DNA from: Bog-756 sp963741055 | Lineage (GTDB): Bacteria; Actinomycetota; Acidimicrobiia; Acidimicrobiales; RAAP-2 | Direction of reading: 5' to 3' | NCBI GenBank assembly: GCA_963741055.1 | Contig: CAVUGU010000007.1 | Location: 124,001-188,000 of the forward strand | DNA: 64,000 nucleotides | Part shown: positions 18,166 through 26,849 of the stretch, one piece after another | Position numbering within the stretch: position 1 is the first letter of the stretch | Layout: every line of letters begins with the position of its first letter | Notes under the pieces: generated by a model | Seen by the model: the letters and a program-made list of their open reading frames with translations, nothing else | Told to the model about the DNA's origin: nothing | The model's database searches: none | Program-made: the position numbers and the translations under genes

Positions 18166-19733
18166 ACGGCGCACAGGGCCTGATCCGCACCCTGGTCGAC
18201 CACCAGGTCGACACCTGCTTCATGAACCCGGGCACCTCCGAGATGCACTTCGTCGCGGCGCTCGACGACGTGCCGGCGATGCGCAGCGTCCTCGCGCTCT
18301 TCGAGGGCGTGGCCACCGGCGCGGCGGACGGCTACGCGCGGGTCGCCGGGAGACCTGCGGCCACCTTGCTCCACCTCGGGCCCGGCCTCGGCAACGGCCT
18401 CGCCAACCTGCACAACGCTCGGCGCGCCCACAGCCCCGTCGTCAACATCGTCGGCGACCATGCGGTGTACCACCGCCAGTACGACGCACAGCTCCAGTCG
18501 GACATCGAGACCGTGGCGCGCAACGTCTCGTCGTGGGTCCTCACGTCGGAGTCGACCGCGGATCTGAGCAAGGACGCGATCGCCGCGCTGTCCGCCGCTG
18601 TCGGGCCGCCCGGCTCGGTCGCCACCTTGATCCTCCCCGCCGACGTGTCGTGGTCCGAAGGGGGCGCGGTCGTGCACGGTGCCGACCGCGGGACCCAGCC
18701 GCTCCCCCACGGGACACCACCCGACGAAGAGGTGCTCACCACGGCCGCCGCGGCGCTCCGCTCGGGGGAGCCATGCGCCATCCTGATCGGTGGACGAAGC
18801 TGTTCGGGATCCAGTCTCTGCACCGCGGCCGACATCGCAGCCGCCACCGGGGCCAAGTTCCTCGCCGAGACGTTCCCCGCGCGCCTCGAGCGTGGCGCGG
18901 GTCGCCCACCCGTCGAGCGTCTGGCCTACCTCGCCGAGTTCACCGCCATGCAGCTCGAGGGCATCTCGCATCTGGTGCTGCTCGACGCCCGCTCCCCGGT
19001 CTCCTTCTTCGCCTATCCCGGAAAGGAGAGCGACCTCGTTCCCGAGGGCTGCACCGTGCACACCGTGGCCGACGCGGGCACCGACGTCGGAGCAGCGATC
19101 GCCGAACTCGCCGAGATGCTGCACGTCCGGATCGGCACCGCACCTCGTCAGGAGGTCGCCGTTCCGACTCGACCCACCGGTCCGCTCACCGCGAGGAGCG
19201 TCTGTGAAGCGCTCGGCGCGCTCCTTCCCGAGGGTGCCATCGTCTCGGACGAGGGCAACACCGCCGGCCTCTTCGCCCCGGGGGCGACCGCCGGATCTCC
19301 GCCGCACGACTGGCTCTGCCTGACCGGCGGCGCAATCGGCCAGGGCCTGCCGGTCGCGGTCGGTGCCGCGGTGGCCGCGCCGGACCGACGGGTGATCGCC
19401 CTCGAGGCCGACGGCAGCGCGCTGTACACGCTGCAGTCGTGGTGGACGATGGCGCGGGCCGGACTCGACGTGACCACCGTCCTCCTCAACAACCACTCCT
19501 ACGCGGTGCTCAACATGGAGCTCGACCGAGTCGGTGCGGACGCGCCCGGGCCACGGGCCCGCGAGATGCTCGACCTCGGTCATCCTTCGATCGACTACGT
19601 CCACCTGGCGACCGGCCTCGGGCTCCACGCGGCCCGAGCGGAGACCGCGGAGGCGTTCGTGGAGGAGTTGTCCCGAGCGCTCGCCACGCCGGGACCGAAC
19701 CTGGTGGAGGCGGCGGTTCCCTCTCTGCTCTGA
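18162..19733 (+). CDS. Thiamine diphosphate enzyme, IlvX/acetolactate synthase-like
   Basis: The 523-residue protein starts with MNGAQGLIRTLVDHQVDTCF and the ThDP-activating glutamate block LALFEGVATGAADGYARVAG. The C-terminal ThDP/metal motif reads ALEADGSALYTLQSWWTMAR, followed by LLNNHSYAVL. The N-terminal sequence GTSEMHFVAALDDVP and the length are those of the IlvX-type proteins of mycobacteria and related benzoylformate decarboxylase-like enzymes. Such enzymes join or decarboxylate 2-oxo acids. It lacks a partner regulatory subunit gene, so branched-chain amino acid synthesis is less likely than a catabolic role. It is coupled to the FAD oxidase upstream. The frame is intact. Confidence 0.85.
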   Translation: MNGAQGLIRTLVDHQVDTCFMNPGTSEMHFVAALDDVPAMRSVLALFEGVATGAADGYARVAGRPAATLLHLGPGLGNGLANLHNARRAHSPVVNIVGDHAVYHRQYDAQLQSDIETVARNVSSWVLTSESTADLSKDAIAALSAAVGPPGSVATLILPADVSWSEGGAVVHGADRGTQPLPHGTPPDEEVLTTAAAALRSGEPCAILIGGRSCSGSSLCTAADIAAATGAKFLAETFPARLERGAGRPPVERLAYLAEFTAMQLEGISHLVLLDARSPVSFFAYPGKESDLVPEGCTVHTVADAGTDVGAAIAELAEMLHVRIGTAPRQEVAVPTRPTGPLTARSVCEALGALLPEGAIVSDEGNTAGLFAPGATAGSPPHDWLCLTGGAIGQGLPVAVGAAVAAPDRRVIALEADGSALYTLQSWWTMARAGLDVTTVLLNNHSYAVLNMELDRVGADAPGPRAREMLDLGHPSIDYVHLATGLGLHAARAETAEAFVEELSRALATPGPNLVEAAVPSLL

Positions 19734-19821
19734 GTTCGGCTATGGTCCGATCCGCACCGGTCGGTCACGGAGCCCGCGCTGCTACCATCGCCCGCACCCG
19801 CGACCGCCCGGAGGAAAGACG

Positions 19822-20778
19822 GTGGCACCCGAGGCTGACAGCGAGCGCCCGATCCCCGAAGCCAGGGGGGACGTGGCGGCCGGAGGGGCCTCGTGGCGGC
19901 TCGGGATCACCACCCCGGTGCTCACCTTGCTCCCCGACGGCCACGCCGAATGGGAGGTCGACGGTTCGATCGACGACGTCGCGGCGATCGCCCGCCTCGC
20001 CGAATCACTCGGCTACGACCACCTGACCTGCAGCGAGCACGTGATCGTGCCGGCCGACGTCGCGCCGGCCCGCGGCAGCCGTTACTACGACCCGCTGGCG
20101 ACCTTCGGCTACCTCGCCGCCCAGACCACTTCGCTCAAGTTCGCGACCAACGTGCTGGTGCTCGGCTACCACCACCCTCTCGAGATCGCGAAGCGGTACG
20201 GGACCCTCGACCGCATCTCCGGTGGACGGCTCATCCTCGGGCTCGGCGTCGGTTCGCTGCGCGAAGAGTTCGAGGTCCTGTCGGCACCCTTCGACGACCG
20301 CGGCGCGCGGGCCGACGACGCGATCGCCGCGCTGCGTGCCTCGTGGGCGGAGTCCCGCCCGGCCTACGACGGCACGTACTACCGGTACGTCGACGTCATC
20401 CTCGACCCGTGCGCGATGCAGACGTCGGTACCCCTCTGGATCGGAGGGCGCACCCGCCGATCGCTGCGACGGGCGGTCGAGCTCGGCGACGGCTGGGTTC
20501 CCTTCGGGATCGGAGCGGTCGAGCTCCAGGCGATGCTCGAGCAGGCCCGCTCGACCGAGGCGTGGGCGGCGAGGGAGCGACCGATCGAGGTCATCCTGCG
20601 CAACGGCCGTCCTGCCGACCCGGTGGGCGACCCGGAGAGCGCGCGTCGCACCCTCGACCGCTTGCGCGGGTACGGGGCCACCGGGGTGCAGCTCTCGTTC
20701 GTGCATCGTTCACTCGACCACTACCTCGAACAACTCGAGGCGATGGCGGTCGTCGCGCGGGAGGAGGGGTTCCGATGA
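19822..20778 (+). CDS. LLM-class F420-dependent oxidoreductase
   Basis: The GTG at 19822 has a good ribosome site (ggaggaaag). The protein follows the bacterial luciferase-like TIM barrel: ITTPVLTLLPDGHAEW, LAESLGYDHLTCSEHV, FATNVLVLGYHHPLEIAKRY, SGGRLILGLGVGSLREEFEV, VPLWIGGRTRRSLRRAVELG and DGWVPFG. This is the pattern of F420-dependent monooxygenases and reductases in actinobacteria rather than of FMN luciferases. It overlaps the next gene by ATGA. An Fno-like F420 reductase lies at the left end of the window. The substrate is unknown. Confidence 0.85.
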   Translation: MAPEADSERPIPEARGDVAAGGASWRLGITTPVLTLLPDGHAEWEVDGSIDDVAAIARLAESLGYDHLTCSEHVIVPADVAPARGSRYYDPLATFGYLAAQTTSLKFATNVLVLGYHHPLEIAKRYGTLDRISGGRLILGLGVGSLREEFEVLSAPFDDRGARADDAIAALRASWAESRPAYDGTYYRYVDVILDPCAMQTSVPLWIGGRTRRSLRRAVELGDGWVPFGIGAVELQAMLEQARSTEAWAARERPIEVILRNGRPADPVGDPESARRTLDRLRGYGATGVQLSFVHRSLDHYLEQLEAMAVVAREEGFR

Positions 20779-21525
20779 ACCGGGTGAAGGTCGGCTTCTT
20801 CTCCATCAGTCATCCTTCCCCGACCGGTGACGACCGTCCCTACCTCGAGTGGCACCAGCTCGACCACATGCCCGAGCAGTACCAGCTCCCCGGTCTGGTG
20901 TTCGCCCAGCGCTGGGCCGCGACCCCCGCCTGCCGGGCGGTCCGGGTGGCCGGGACGGAAGGATGGGCGATGGTCGACCACGTGGTCTGCTACCTGATGG
21001 GGAGCCCGGTCGATCAGACCATCGACGATTTCTTCACGCTCGGGCGCCACCTCGCCGAGCTCGGCCGCTTCGCCGGCGCCTTACCTGCTCAGTACGTGGG
21101 TGCCCTGCGGCTGCTGGAGACCCACGCCGCGCCGCGGGCGCTGGTGTCGGCGGAGGTCGTGCCGTTCCGGCCCAACCGGGGCATCTACCTGGTCGTCGAG
21201 GAGCCGGTCGAGGGGACCGAGCACGAACGTCCGCGACGCGTACCTGCAGCGGCAGCATGTCGAGATGCTCCCGGGGCTCGTCTCGGTGCCGGGGGTGGCC
21301 GGCGCGTGGGCGTTCGCGACCACGCCCGCGATCCGCCGCCCGCCTTTCAGCGAGGGAGCGTTCCGGATGACGGTCTGCTACCTCGACGACGAGCCCGCCG
21401 TCGTCGGCGAGCGGCTTGCCGAGTACGTCGAGCGCGCATGGGCCGATGCTCCCGTGCGAGTCGTGCTGGCCGCGCCCTACGAGTCGATGATGTCCTGGGA
21501 GTGGGACCGCTTCGGGTCGTCGTAG
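20775..21525 (+). CDS. EthD-like / dimeric alpha-beta barrel protein (frameshifted)
   Basis: The first part reads MNRVKVGFFSISHPSP, YLEWHQLDHMPEQYQLPGLV and DQTIDDFFTLGRHLAELGRF. After a break near 21226 the frame continues NVRDAYLQRQHVEMLPGLVS, VPGVAGAWAFATTP, then VCYLDDEPAVVGERL. There are two similar halves, each with a W/HxxxH-type segment and a GVAGAW or GLVFAQRW strand, as in tandem ferredoxin-like EthD/dimeric barrel proteins. Such proteins often assist mono-oxygenases or heme-like chemistry in degradation clusters. It is coupled to the LLM gene. I cannot name the reaction. Confidence 0.6.
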
Positions 21526-21547
21526 ATGGTGATTCGGGCCGACTGCC

Positions 21548-22069
21548 TCAGGCGACGGTCCCCTTGTTCTCGCTCTTCTGGCTCTTCTCGTTCTTCTTCT
21601 CGCGGAACCGCTTCAGCGAGTGGACGATCGAGGCCTCGATCAACCGGTCGTTGTCCTTCGAGATGAAGTGGTGAACGCGCCGCTCGAACAGCGCACGCAT
21701 CACCGGGTTGAACGCGTGGTAGGTCTCGCGGAAGTGGACGCGGGTCTTCTCGTCGTCGAGACCCTCGAGACGGGTCCAACCAGACGCCTTCGACCAGAGC
21801 GGTTTGCCGATGGCGTCGTACTTCCACGAGACGGGTCGCTCGGCCTCGGTGATCCACTCCCAGGACTGCCCCTTGCCGCCGGAAAGCAGGTAGTTCGGAA
21901 CGGGGAAGGTGCAGTGACGGACGAGGCCGTTCCCCTGCTCGTCGCCGGGGTGGTACACCTCGATGGTCACCGTGTCGGCAACAACTCCGCGCCGCATGGG
22001 GCGCCACATCACGTCCCAGACCTCCTCGGGGGTTCCCTCGACCACGAAGTCGAAGCGGTGATCCTGCAT
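21548..22069 (-). CDS. SRPBCC-fold (START-like) protein
   Basis: The 173-residue protein begins FDFVVEGTPEEVWDVMWRPM, the usual first strand and helices of the SRPBCC fold, and continues with SWKYDAIGKPLW, KTRVHFRETYHAFNP and a long last helix (DRLIEASIVHSLKRFREK) with a lysine-rich tail. These proteins bind hydrophobic ligands and include cyclases and dehydratases. It follows the amidohydrolase gene by 14 bases on the same strand, so the two are likely one operon. No catalytic residues can be assigned. Confidence 0.8.
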   Translation of the reverse strand: MQDHRFDFVVEGTPEEVWDVMWRPMRRGVVADTVTIEVYHPGDEQGNGLVRHCTFPVPNYLLSGGKGQSWEWITEAERPVSWKYDAIGKPLWSKASGWTRLEGLDDEKTRVHFRETYHAFNPVMRALFERRVHHFISKDNDRLIEASIVHSLKRFREKKNEKSQKSENKGTVA

Positions 22070-22083
22070 CGGTGGGCCTCCTC

Positions 22084-22932
22084 CTACCTCGAGCCGGCCG
22101 AACCGGTTGTCGCGGTGTCGTCCGCCTTCTCGCCGAAGATGCGTCCGGCTGCGTCGCCCAGAAACTCGGCGAGTGCGTCCTCGGCGAGAGGTAGGGCACG
22201 GGCGGCCTCCAGCGCGCGCTCCATGGGCAGGAAGGGATGGTCCGACGCAAAGAGGACCCGGCCCCTGCCACGGCTCGACCCCATGAACTTCACCAGCGCC
22301 GGGTGCATGTACTTCGCCAGGTAGGCGGAGTTCGAGAGGTAGAGGTTGGGCCACTTCAAGAGGTACTCGATGAGCAGCTCCTCGAACGGATGGCCCATGT
22401 GGGCGCCGATCACCACCAGGTCGGGGAAGTCGATGAGCACGTCCTCGAGGAGAACCGGGTCCTGGCAGCCCGAGCGGACCCGCGGGCCCGGGATGCCGAT
22501 GTTGATCGACACCGGTACGCCGAGCTCCTCGCAGGTCGCGTAGAGGGGGTAGTAGAGGGCGTGGTTGAGCGGGTACTGATGGACGAGCGGTGCAACCCGC
22601 ACCAGATCGAGCGTCCCCTCCGCCACCCGCGAACGGATCGCCGAGCTCTGGCGTCGCGGCCGCTCCGGCTTGTCCGACGAACCGGCGAGCCAGATCCGGT
22701 CGCGGTGCGTCTCGACGAAGGCGAGCGTCTCCTCGTCGACGGACGTCAGAGTGCTGGTGAGCACCGCCCGGTCGACCCCGAGCCGGTCCATCTCGCCGAT
22801 GAGGTCGAGTGGCGAGTTGCCGCCTCGGACGTCGCTGCCGAAAAACCCTTCGATCGCGCCGAACCCGGGCTGGTCGAGGAACTTGGCCGCCGCCTTCCCG
22901 GAGATCGCGTTCACCCAGAGATCGATGACCAT
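22084..22932 (-). CDS. Amidohydrolase-family TIM-barrel protein (ACMSD-like)
   Basis: The 282-residue protein has the barrel strands MVIDLWVNAIS, DRLGVDRAVLTSTL, DFPDLVVIGAHMGHPFEELL and RVLFASDHPFLPMERAL. The GAHMGHP histidines and the final ASDHP aspartate match the metal-site positions of the amidohydrolase_2 family (ACMSD, resorcylate decarboxylase). The usual N-terminal HxH metal motif is not evident: the first strand reads DLWVNAI, so metal binding may be altered. These enzymes decarboxylate or hydrate ring-derived acids. It is paired with the SRPBCC gene and lies opposite a second, longer amidohydrolase. Confidence 0.8.
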   Translation of the reverse strand: MVIDLWVNAISGKAAAKFLDQPGFGAIEGFFGSDVRGGNSPLDLIGEMDRLGVDRAVLTSTLTSVDEETLAFVETHRDRIWLAGSSDKPERPRRQSSAIRSRVAEGTLDLVRVAPLVHQYPLNHALYYPLYATCEELGVPVSINIGIPGPRVRSGCQDPVLLEDVLIDFPDLVVIGAHMGHPFEELLIEYLLKWPNLYLSNSAYLAKYMHPALVKFMGSSRGRGRVLFASDHPFLPMERALEAARALPLAEDALAEFLGDAAGRIFGEKADDTATTGSAGSR

Positions 22933-23081
22933 GTCGTGCTCTCGTCCTGCTCCTGGTGGGACTGCTCTGCCCTGGCGACTCTAGTGAAGCCTCGTCGGCC
23001 ACGTCCCGCCTCGGTGCGGGGCTACGTTCGCACCGGCGACAGCAGCGACGAAAGGAAGCCGATGAACGTGAACACCGCGAG

Positions 23082-23703
23082 ATGCCTGACGCCGGTGAAG
23101 GCCGCCAGCCGACTTTCTTCGAGGTCGTCCTCCGCCAGCGTGCGACGCGTCAGTTCTCCGACGAGCCGGTCGGGGACGATCTGGTCGAGCGCTGTCTCCT
23201 CGCCGCGACACACGCGCCGAGCGCGGAGAACCTTCAACCCTGGGTCTTCGTGGTGGTGCGCGATCCGGATCAGCGGGCGCACATCGCCGAGCTGACTCGA
23301 CGCATCTGGCGTTCGGGGGCACGCCAGCAGTCGGTCGGCCGGCTGCCCGAGCCCTTGCTGGCCGAGGTCGACCGAGGTGCGGAGGGCGGCATCGGTTCGG
23401 CGCCGGTCATCGTCGTGGTGTGCGGGGACGCAACCATCGCGCACGAATCCACGCTCGCCTCTTCGGTCTACCTCGCGGTGCAGAACCTCCTGCTCGCCGC
23501 GACCTCGCTCGGGCTGGGCTCCGCGATGACCACACTGGCCACCCACGTTCCCGGCGGGCTGACCGACGATCCTGGAGCTGCCCGAGAAGGTGCGCCCCAT
23601 GGCCGTCGTCCCACTCGGCTGGCCGGAACGTCGGCCCGGTCCGCCTCGGCGGCTTCCGGTCAGCGAGCGCGCCCATCGCGATCGTTACGGGAATCCCTGG
23701 TGA
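23082..23703 (+). CDS. Nitroreductase-family protein (frameshifted)
   Basis: The family opening TFFEVVLRQRATRQFSDEPV is followed by THAPSAENLQPWVFVVVRD and YLAVQNLLLAATSLGLGSAM, the FMN-binding pattern of nitroreductases. After a break near 23570 it ends in the next frame as ILELPEKVRPMAVVPLGWPE, then RYGNPW and a stop at 23703. The PLGWP and RDRYG pieces are conserved in actinobacterial members. An earlier ATG at 23062 has a better ribosome site (aaaggaag) but is in another frame; a further base error there is possible. Such enzymes reduce quinones, enones or nitro groups. The substrate is unknown. Confidence 0.75.
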
Positions 23704-23797
23704 TCCGGTGAGCCCTGGTGACCCGGTGGGCCGACCGAAGTAGTCTGCGACCGTCACGGCGTCACCAACCCGCGTCGGCGCCGGGGGAGATGGTCGG

Positions 23798-25177
23798 TTG
23801 ACAGATCGAACTCGATCGGTAGATCGCAACGGCGACGGGCTCGTATCGGGAAAGCCCTACGTGGTGGTGTCGGCCGACGCGCACGCCGCTCCCGACGATC
23901 TCGACCAGTTCCTCTCCTACGTCGATCCCGGCTACCGCGAACAGGTCGCCGGGTTCGGAGACCTCTCCTCGGTGGCGATCCCCATGTTCGGCGGCATCGA
24001 CCCAGGCGAGTCGGACGATCCCGATCCGGTGCGTGCGGTCGCGGCTCGACGACTGTCGGGGATGGGTGTGGACACCGACGCGGCGAGCGAGTGGCTGGCA
24101 CAGTACGGCGCGGACTGGGTCTTCGCCTCCGACGCCGGAGGGCGGCGGCTCGCGGTCCTCGAGGAGCAGGGGATCCACGCGGAGGTGGTCTTCCCGGGGC
24201 CGATCCTCACCGGTGGGCTCTCGCCTGCCATGTACCTCGGATCCCAGACCTCGAAGGGCCTCGAGGTGGTCTGGCCGGCCCTGCACGCCTACAACCGCTG
24301 GCTGGCCGAGTTCTGCGCGGCCGCGCCGGGGCGGAGAGCGGGGACCATCCCGATCGACCTCCACGACATGGACCGTGCAGTGGAGGAGATGGCCTGGGCG
24401 CGGGGCGAGGGCCTCTTCGGCGGGCTCATGCTTCCGGCCATGTCGATCAAGTCGGGGCTCCCCGGGTATGCCGACGAGTACTACGAGCCGCTGTGGAGCG
24501 CGTGCGAGGAGTACGACCTGCCGGTCAACCTCCACACCGGGGCTTCGGGGTCGGCGACCGACTCGAAGCAGCTCTACGACGACAAGCACGGTGGCTACCT
24601 CGGCCTCTACGAGGTCTTCGTCTTCACCCGCCGACCGCTCTGGTTCCTCATCTTCGGGGGTGTCTTCGATCGCCACCCGAACCTGAAGGTCGTGGTGACC
24701 GAGAACGGCGTGCAGTGGCTGCCTTCACTCGTCCGCGACATGGAGTCGTTCTTCGACACGCACGGAGGCGCACCGGTGCGCTCCTTCCTCTCGATGCGAC
24801 CTGCCGACTACATCGATCGCCATGTCTTCCTCGGCGGCTCGCTCATGAAGCGCTCCGAGGCCGAGCAGCGCGAGGAGATCGGGATCGACCGCCTGATGTG
24901 GGGCGCGGACTACCCACATCTCGAAGGCGCGGCACCGGTCCACCGGCTGATCCTCCGCCAGGTCTTCGGCGGAATGCCCGAATCGGACGTCCGCCGGATG
25001 CTCGGGCTCAACGCGGTCAAGGTCTACGGCTTCGATCGTGATCTCCTCCAGCAGGTGGCCGACCGGGTCGGGCCGACGGTCGCCGACCTCTCGACGGCCG
25101 TGTCGCTCGAGGACATCCCGAAGACCTTCAGCTGGAGCCTCGCCCGGCCGGTACCCCTGGCCTCGAGCGGTCCCTGA
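23798..25177 (+). CDS. Amidohydrolase_2-family metal-dependent hydrolase/decarboxylase
   Basis: The 459-residue protein starts at TTG 23798 behind gggggag. It shows VVVSADAHAAPDDLDQFL (a degenerate HxH: DAHA), a barrel with LPVNLHTGASGSATDS (strand histidine), FGGVFDRHPNLKVVVTENGV, and the final metal aspartate in DRLMWGADYPHLEGAAP. This is the layout of large amidohydrolase_2 proteins common in actinobacterial steroid and aromatic degradation clusters. It lies next to the nitroreductase and opposite the SRPBCC pair. The reaction is probably hydrolysis or decarboxylation of a ring-cleavage or acid intermediate, which is inference. Confidence 0.8.
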   Translation: MTDRTRSVDRNGDGLVSGKPYVVVSADAHAAPDDLDQFLSYVDPGYREQVAGFGDLSSVAIPMFGGIDPGESDDPDPVRAVAARRLSGMGVDTDAASEWLAQYGADWVFASDAGGRRLAVLEEQGIHAEVVFPGPILTGGLSPAMYLGSQTSKGLEVVWPALHAYNRWLAEFCAAAPGRRAGTIPIDLHDMDRAVEEMAWARGEGLFGGLMLPAMSIKSGLPGYADEYYEPLWSACEEYDLPVNLHTGASGSATDSKQLYDDKHGGYLGLYEVFVFTRRPLWFLIFGGVFDRHPNLKVVVTENGVQWLPSLVRDMESFFDTHGGAPVRSFLSMRPADYIDRHVFLGGSLMKRSEAEQREEIGIDRLMWGADYPHLEGAAPVHRLILRQVFGGMPESDVRRMLGLNAVKVYGFDRDLLQQVADRVGPTVADLSTAVSLEDIPKTFSWSLARPVPLASSGP

Positions 25178-25183
25178 GCCGGA

Positions 25184-25711
25184 CTAACCGGTCGGCGCCG
25201 CCAGGCGGTAGATGGCCATCGGGGCGTTGACCGCCTCGGTCGGCACCGGGCGCTCGCCGATCAGCACGAAGCCGTTCTTCTCGAGGATGCGCCGAGACCC
25301 GGCGTTGGTGGCGTCCGGATCGGCGATCAATCCGGCCGACGGATGGATGCCTCGCACCAGCGCGACCAGCGTCGCGATCAACTCGGTGCCCCGGCCGACG
25401 CGAACCTGAGTCGGTTCACCGATCGCGTAGTCGATGCCGACGTCGCCGACGTCCGCGCCGACTGCGGCGGCATGATCCGGATAGTCGTCGCAGCGGTACC
25501 ACTGGCACCAGCCGATCGGGCGCCCTTCGTCTTCCACGACGTAGAGGTGGGTCGGATGCCTTCCCCTGAGGGACTCGCGGCAATCCGCCAGCTCCTCTTC
25601 GAGCGTCGTTCCCTGCAGATACCAGCGGGCCACGTGCGGCTCTTGCAGCCAGCCTTCGACGAGCTGCAGGTCCACCTCGCCCATCGGCCGCAGGGTCACC
25701 ACGTAGCACAT
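25184..25711 (-). CDS. GNAT acetyltransferase (AAC(6')-like)
   Basis: From the chosen ATG at 25711 the protein reads VTLRPMGEVDLQLVEGWLQE, PHVARWY, then DEGRPIGWCQWY, VGIDYAIGEP and the acetyl-CoA loop QVRVGRGTELIATLV, ending with DATNAGSRRILEKNGFVLIG. This matches the aminoglycoside 6'-N-acetyltransferase-like branch of the GNAT superfamily. The open frame continues upstream to 25780, but the extra residues are not family-like. It is tail-to-tail with the amidohydrolase gene. Drug resistance should not be assumed, as many members acetylate other amines. Confidence 0.8.
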   Translation of the reverse strand: MCYVVTLRPMGEVDLQLVEGWLQEPHVARWYLQGTTLEEELADCRESLRGRHPTHLYVVEDEGRPIGWCQWYRCDDYPDHAAAVGADVGDVGIDYAIGEPTQVRVGRGTELIATLVALVRGIHPSAGLIADPDATNAGSRRILEKNGFVLIGERPVPTEAVNAPMAIYRLAAPTG

Positions 25712-25834
25712 GGTTTCACTGTCGGAGCACTCCGGCGTCGCGGTTGCCCCGTCGAACTTTCTGCGACCTACGATCCGCACGAGGTCTTGCTAGTGATCCG
25801 ACCGCGAGGACGGACGGCGCCGAAGGAGGTCGTG

Positions 25835-26242
25835 ATGGAGTGGAAACTCGAGTTGATCGTCGTGCCGGTGTCGGACGTGGACCGTGCCAAATCGTTCTAC
25901 GTCGACCAGCTCGGTTTCGACCTGATCGTCGACCACCGGGCCGGCGAGGACTTCCGAGTGGTCCAGGTCTCGCCGACCGGCTCGGCGTGCGCGATCGCCC
26001 TCATGAAGAATCCCGACGCGGCGGGAAGCCTGCAGGGTCTGCACCTCGTCGTCGAGGACGTCGAGGCGGCGCGGGCCGAGCTGGCGAGGCGGACCGTCGA
26101 AGCCTCCGAGATCTTCCACTTCGTCGACGGGGATCAACAGCCGGGTGCCGATCCGGAACATCGCGACTACAACTCGTTTCTGAGCTTCACCGACCCCGAT
26201 GGCAACGGCTACCTCGTACAGGAGGTCCGTCGCACGTCGTGA
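25835..26242 (+). CDS. Glyoxalase/VOC superfamily protein
   Basis: The 135-residue protein starts behind aaggagg and reads ELIVVPVSDVDRAKSFYVDQ, LGFDLIVDHR, GLHLVVEDVEAARAEL and SFTDPDGNGYLVQEV. This is a complete VOC module of two beta-alpha-beta-beta-beta units, the type found in glyoxalases, extradiol dioxygenases and antibiotic-binding proteins. A standalone single-module protein like this works as a dimer. The glutamate of LVQEV is at a metal-ligand position. It is convergent with the DUF1643 gene. The function is otherwise unassigned. Confidence 0.85.
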   Translation: MEWKLELIVVPVSDVDRAKSFYVDQLGFDLIVDHRAGEDFRVVQVSPTGSACAIALMKNPDAAGSLQGLHLVVEDVEAARAELARRTVEASEIFHFVDGDQQPGADPEHRDYNSFLSFTDPDGNGYLVQEVRRTS

Positions 26243-26246
26243 TCCG

Positions 26247-26849
26247 TCAGTCGGCTGCGCTCCAGGACACCAGCGGAGTGTCGGCCCGGGCGTAGAGCGG
26301 GTGGCGGGGTGAGCCGTCCGCGGTCCGACCGAGACAGAGCCACTCCTGGGATCGGTGCGTGTCAAGGGCGTGCGAGGCCGGCAGTCCTCTCGGAGCGGAG
26401 GCGCCCCAGGCAGCAACCACGGCGCCCACGTGGTCGTCGTTCAGTGTCTTCGCCCAGGATTGCTGGTTGTGGGGCCCTTCCGGGTCCGGGTGATCGAGCA
26501 GACCCACCGGCCTGAGCGAGCGGAGCGCGTACAGGTTGAGTACCGCGATCCCTCCGGCGCCCTCACGACGTGCGAACCCGACGCAACGCCGGATGGTCGG
26601 GTCGTCTGTCGTGGCATCGGCGGTGTTCGGGTTCACCATCACGAACGCAAGCAGCGATTCGCAGCTCCACCGCCGGGTCAGGAGATAGCGGTAGCTGCCC
26701 TCCGAGACCTCCGTCCCGACGCTGATCTCGTGGGTGGTCTTCAAGCGGACCCGTCGAGTCGGTCGGAGGTTCCCGCTGAGTCCGGGTGGATGGGCCGGAA
26801 ATCCGTGATTCGACGACCGGATCTCCGCTGCGAGTTCGATGCCGGTCAA
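26247..26849 (-). CDS. DUF1643 domain protein
   Basis: The conserved DUF1643 region runs from YRYLLTRRWSCESLLAFVMV through NPNTADATTDDPTIRRCVGF to GGIAVLNLYALRSLRPV and ends near GRTADGSPRHPLY. The NPNTAD and DDPTIRRC motifs are diagnostic. The function of this family is not established. The ATG at 26849 is the longest option; the first 40 residues look poorly conserved, so the real start may be nearer 26740. The gene is convergent with the VOC gene, with four bases between stops. Confidence 0.75.
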   Translation of the reverse strand: MTGIELAAEIRSSNHGFPAHPPGLSGNLRPTRRVRLKTTHEISVGTEVSEGSYRYLLTRRWSCESLLAFVMVNPNTADATTDDPTIRRCVGFARREGAGGIAVLNLYALRSLRPVGLLDHPDPEGPHNQQSWAKTLNDDHVGAVVAAWGASAPRGLPASHALDTHRSQEWLCLGRTADGSPRHPLYARADTPLVSWSAAD

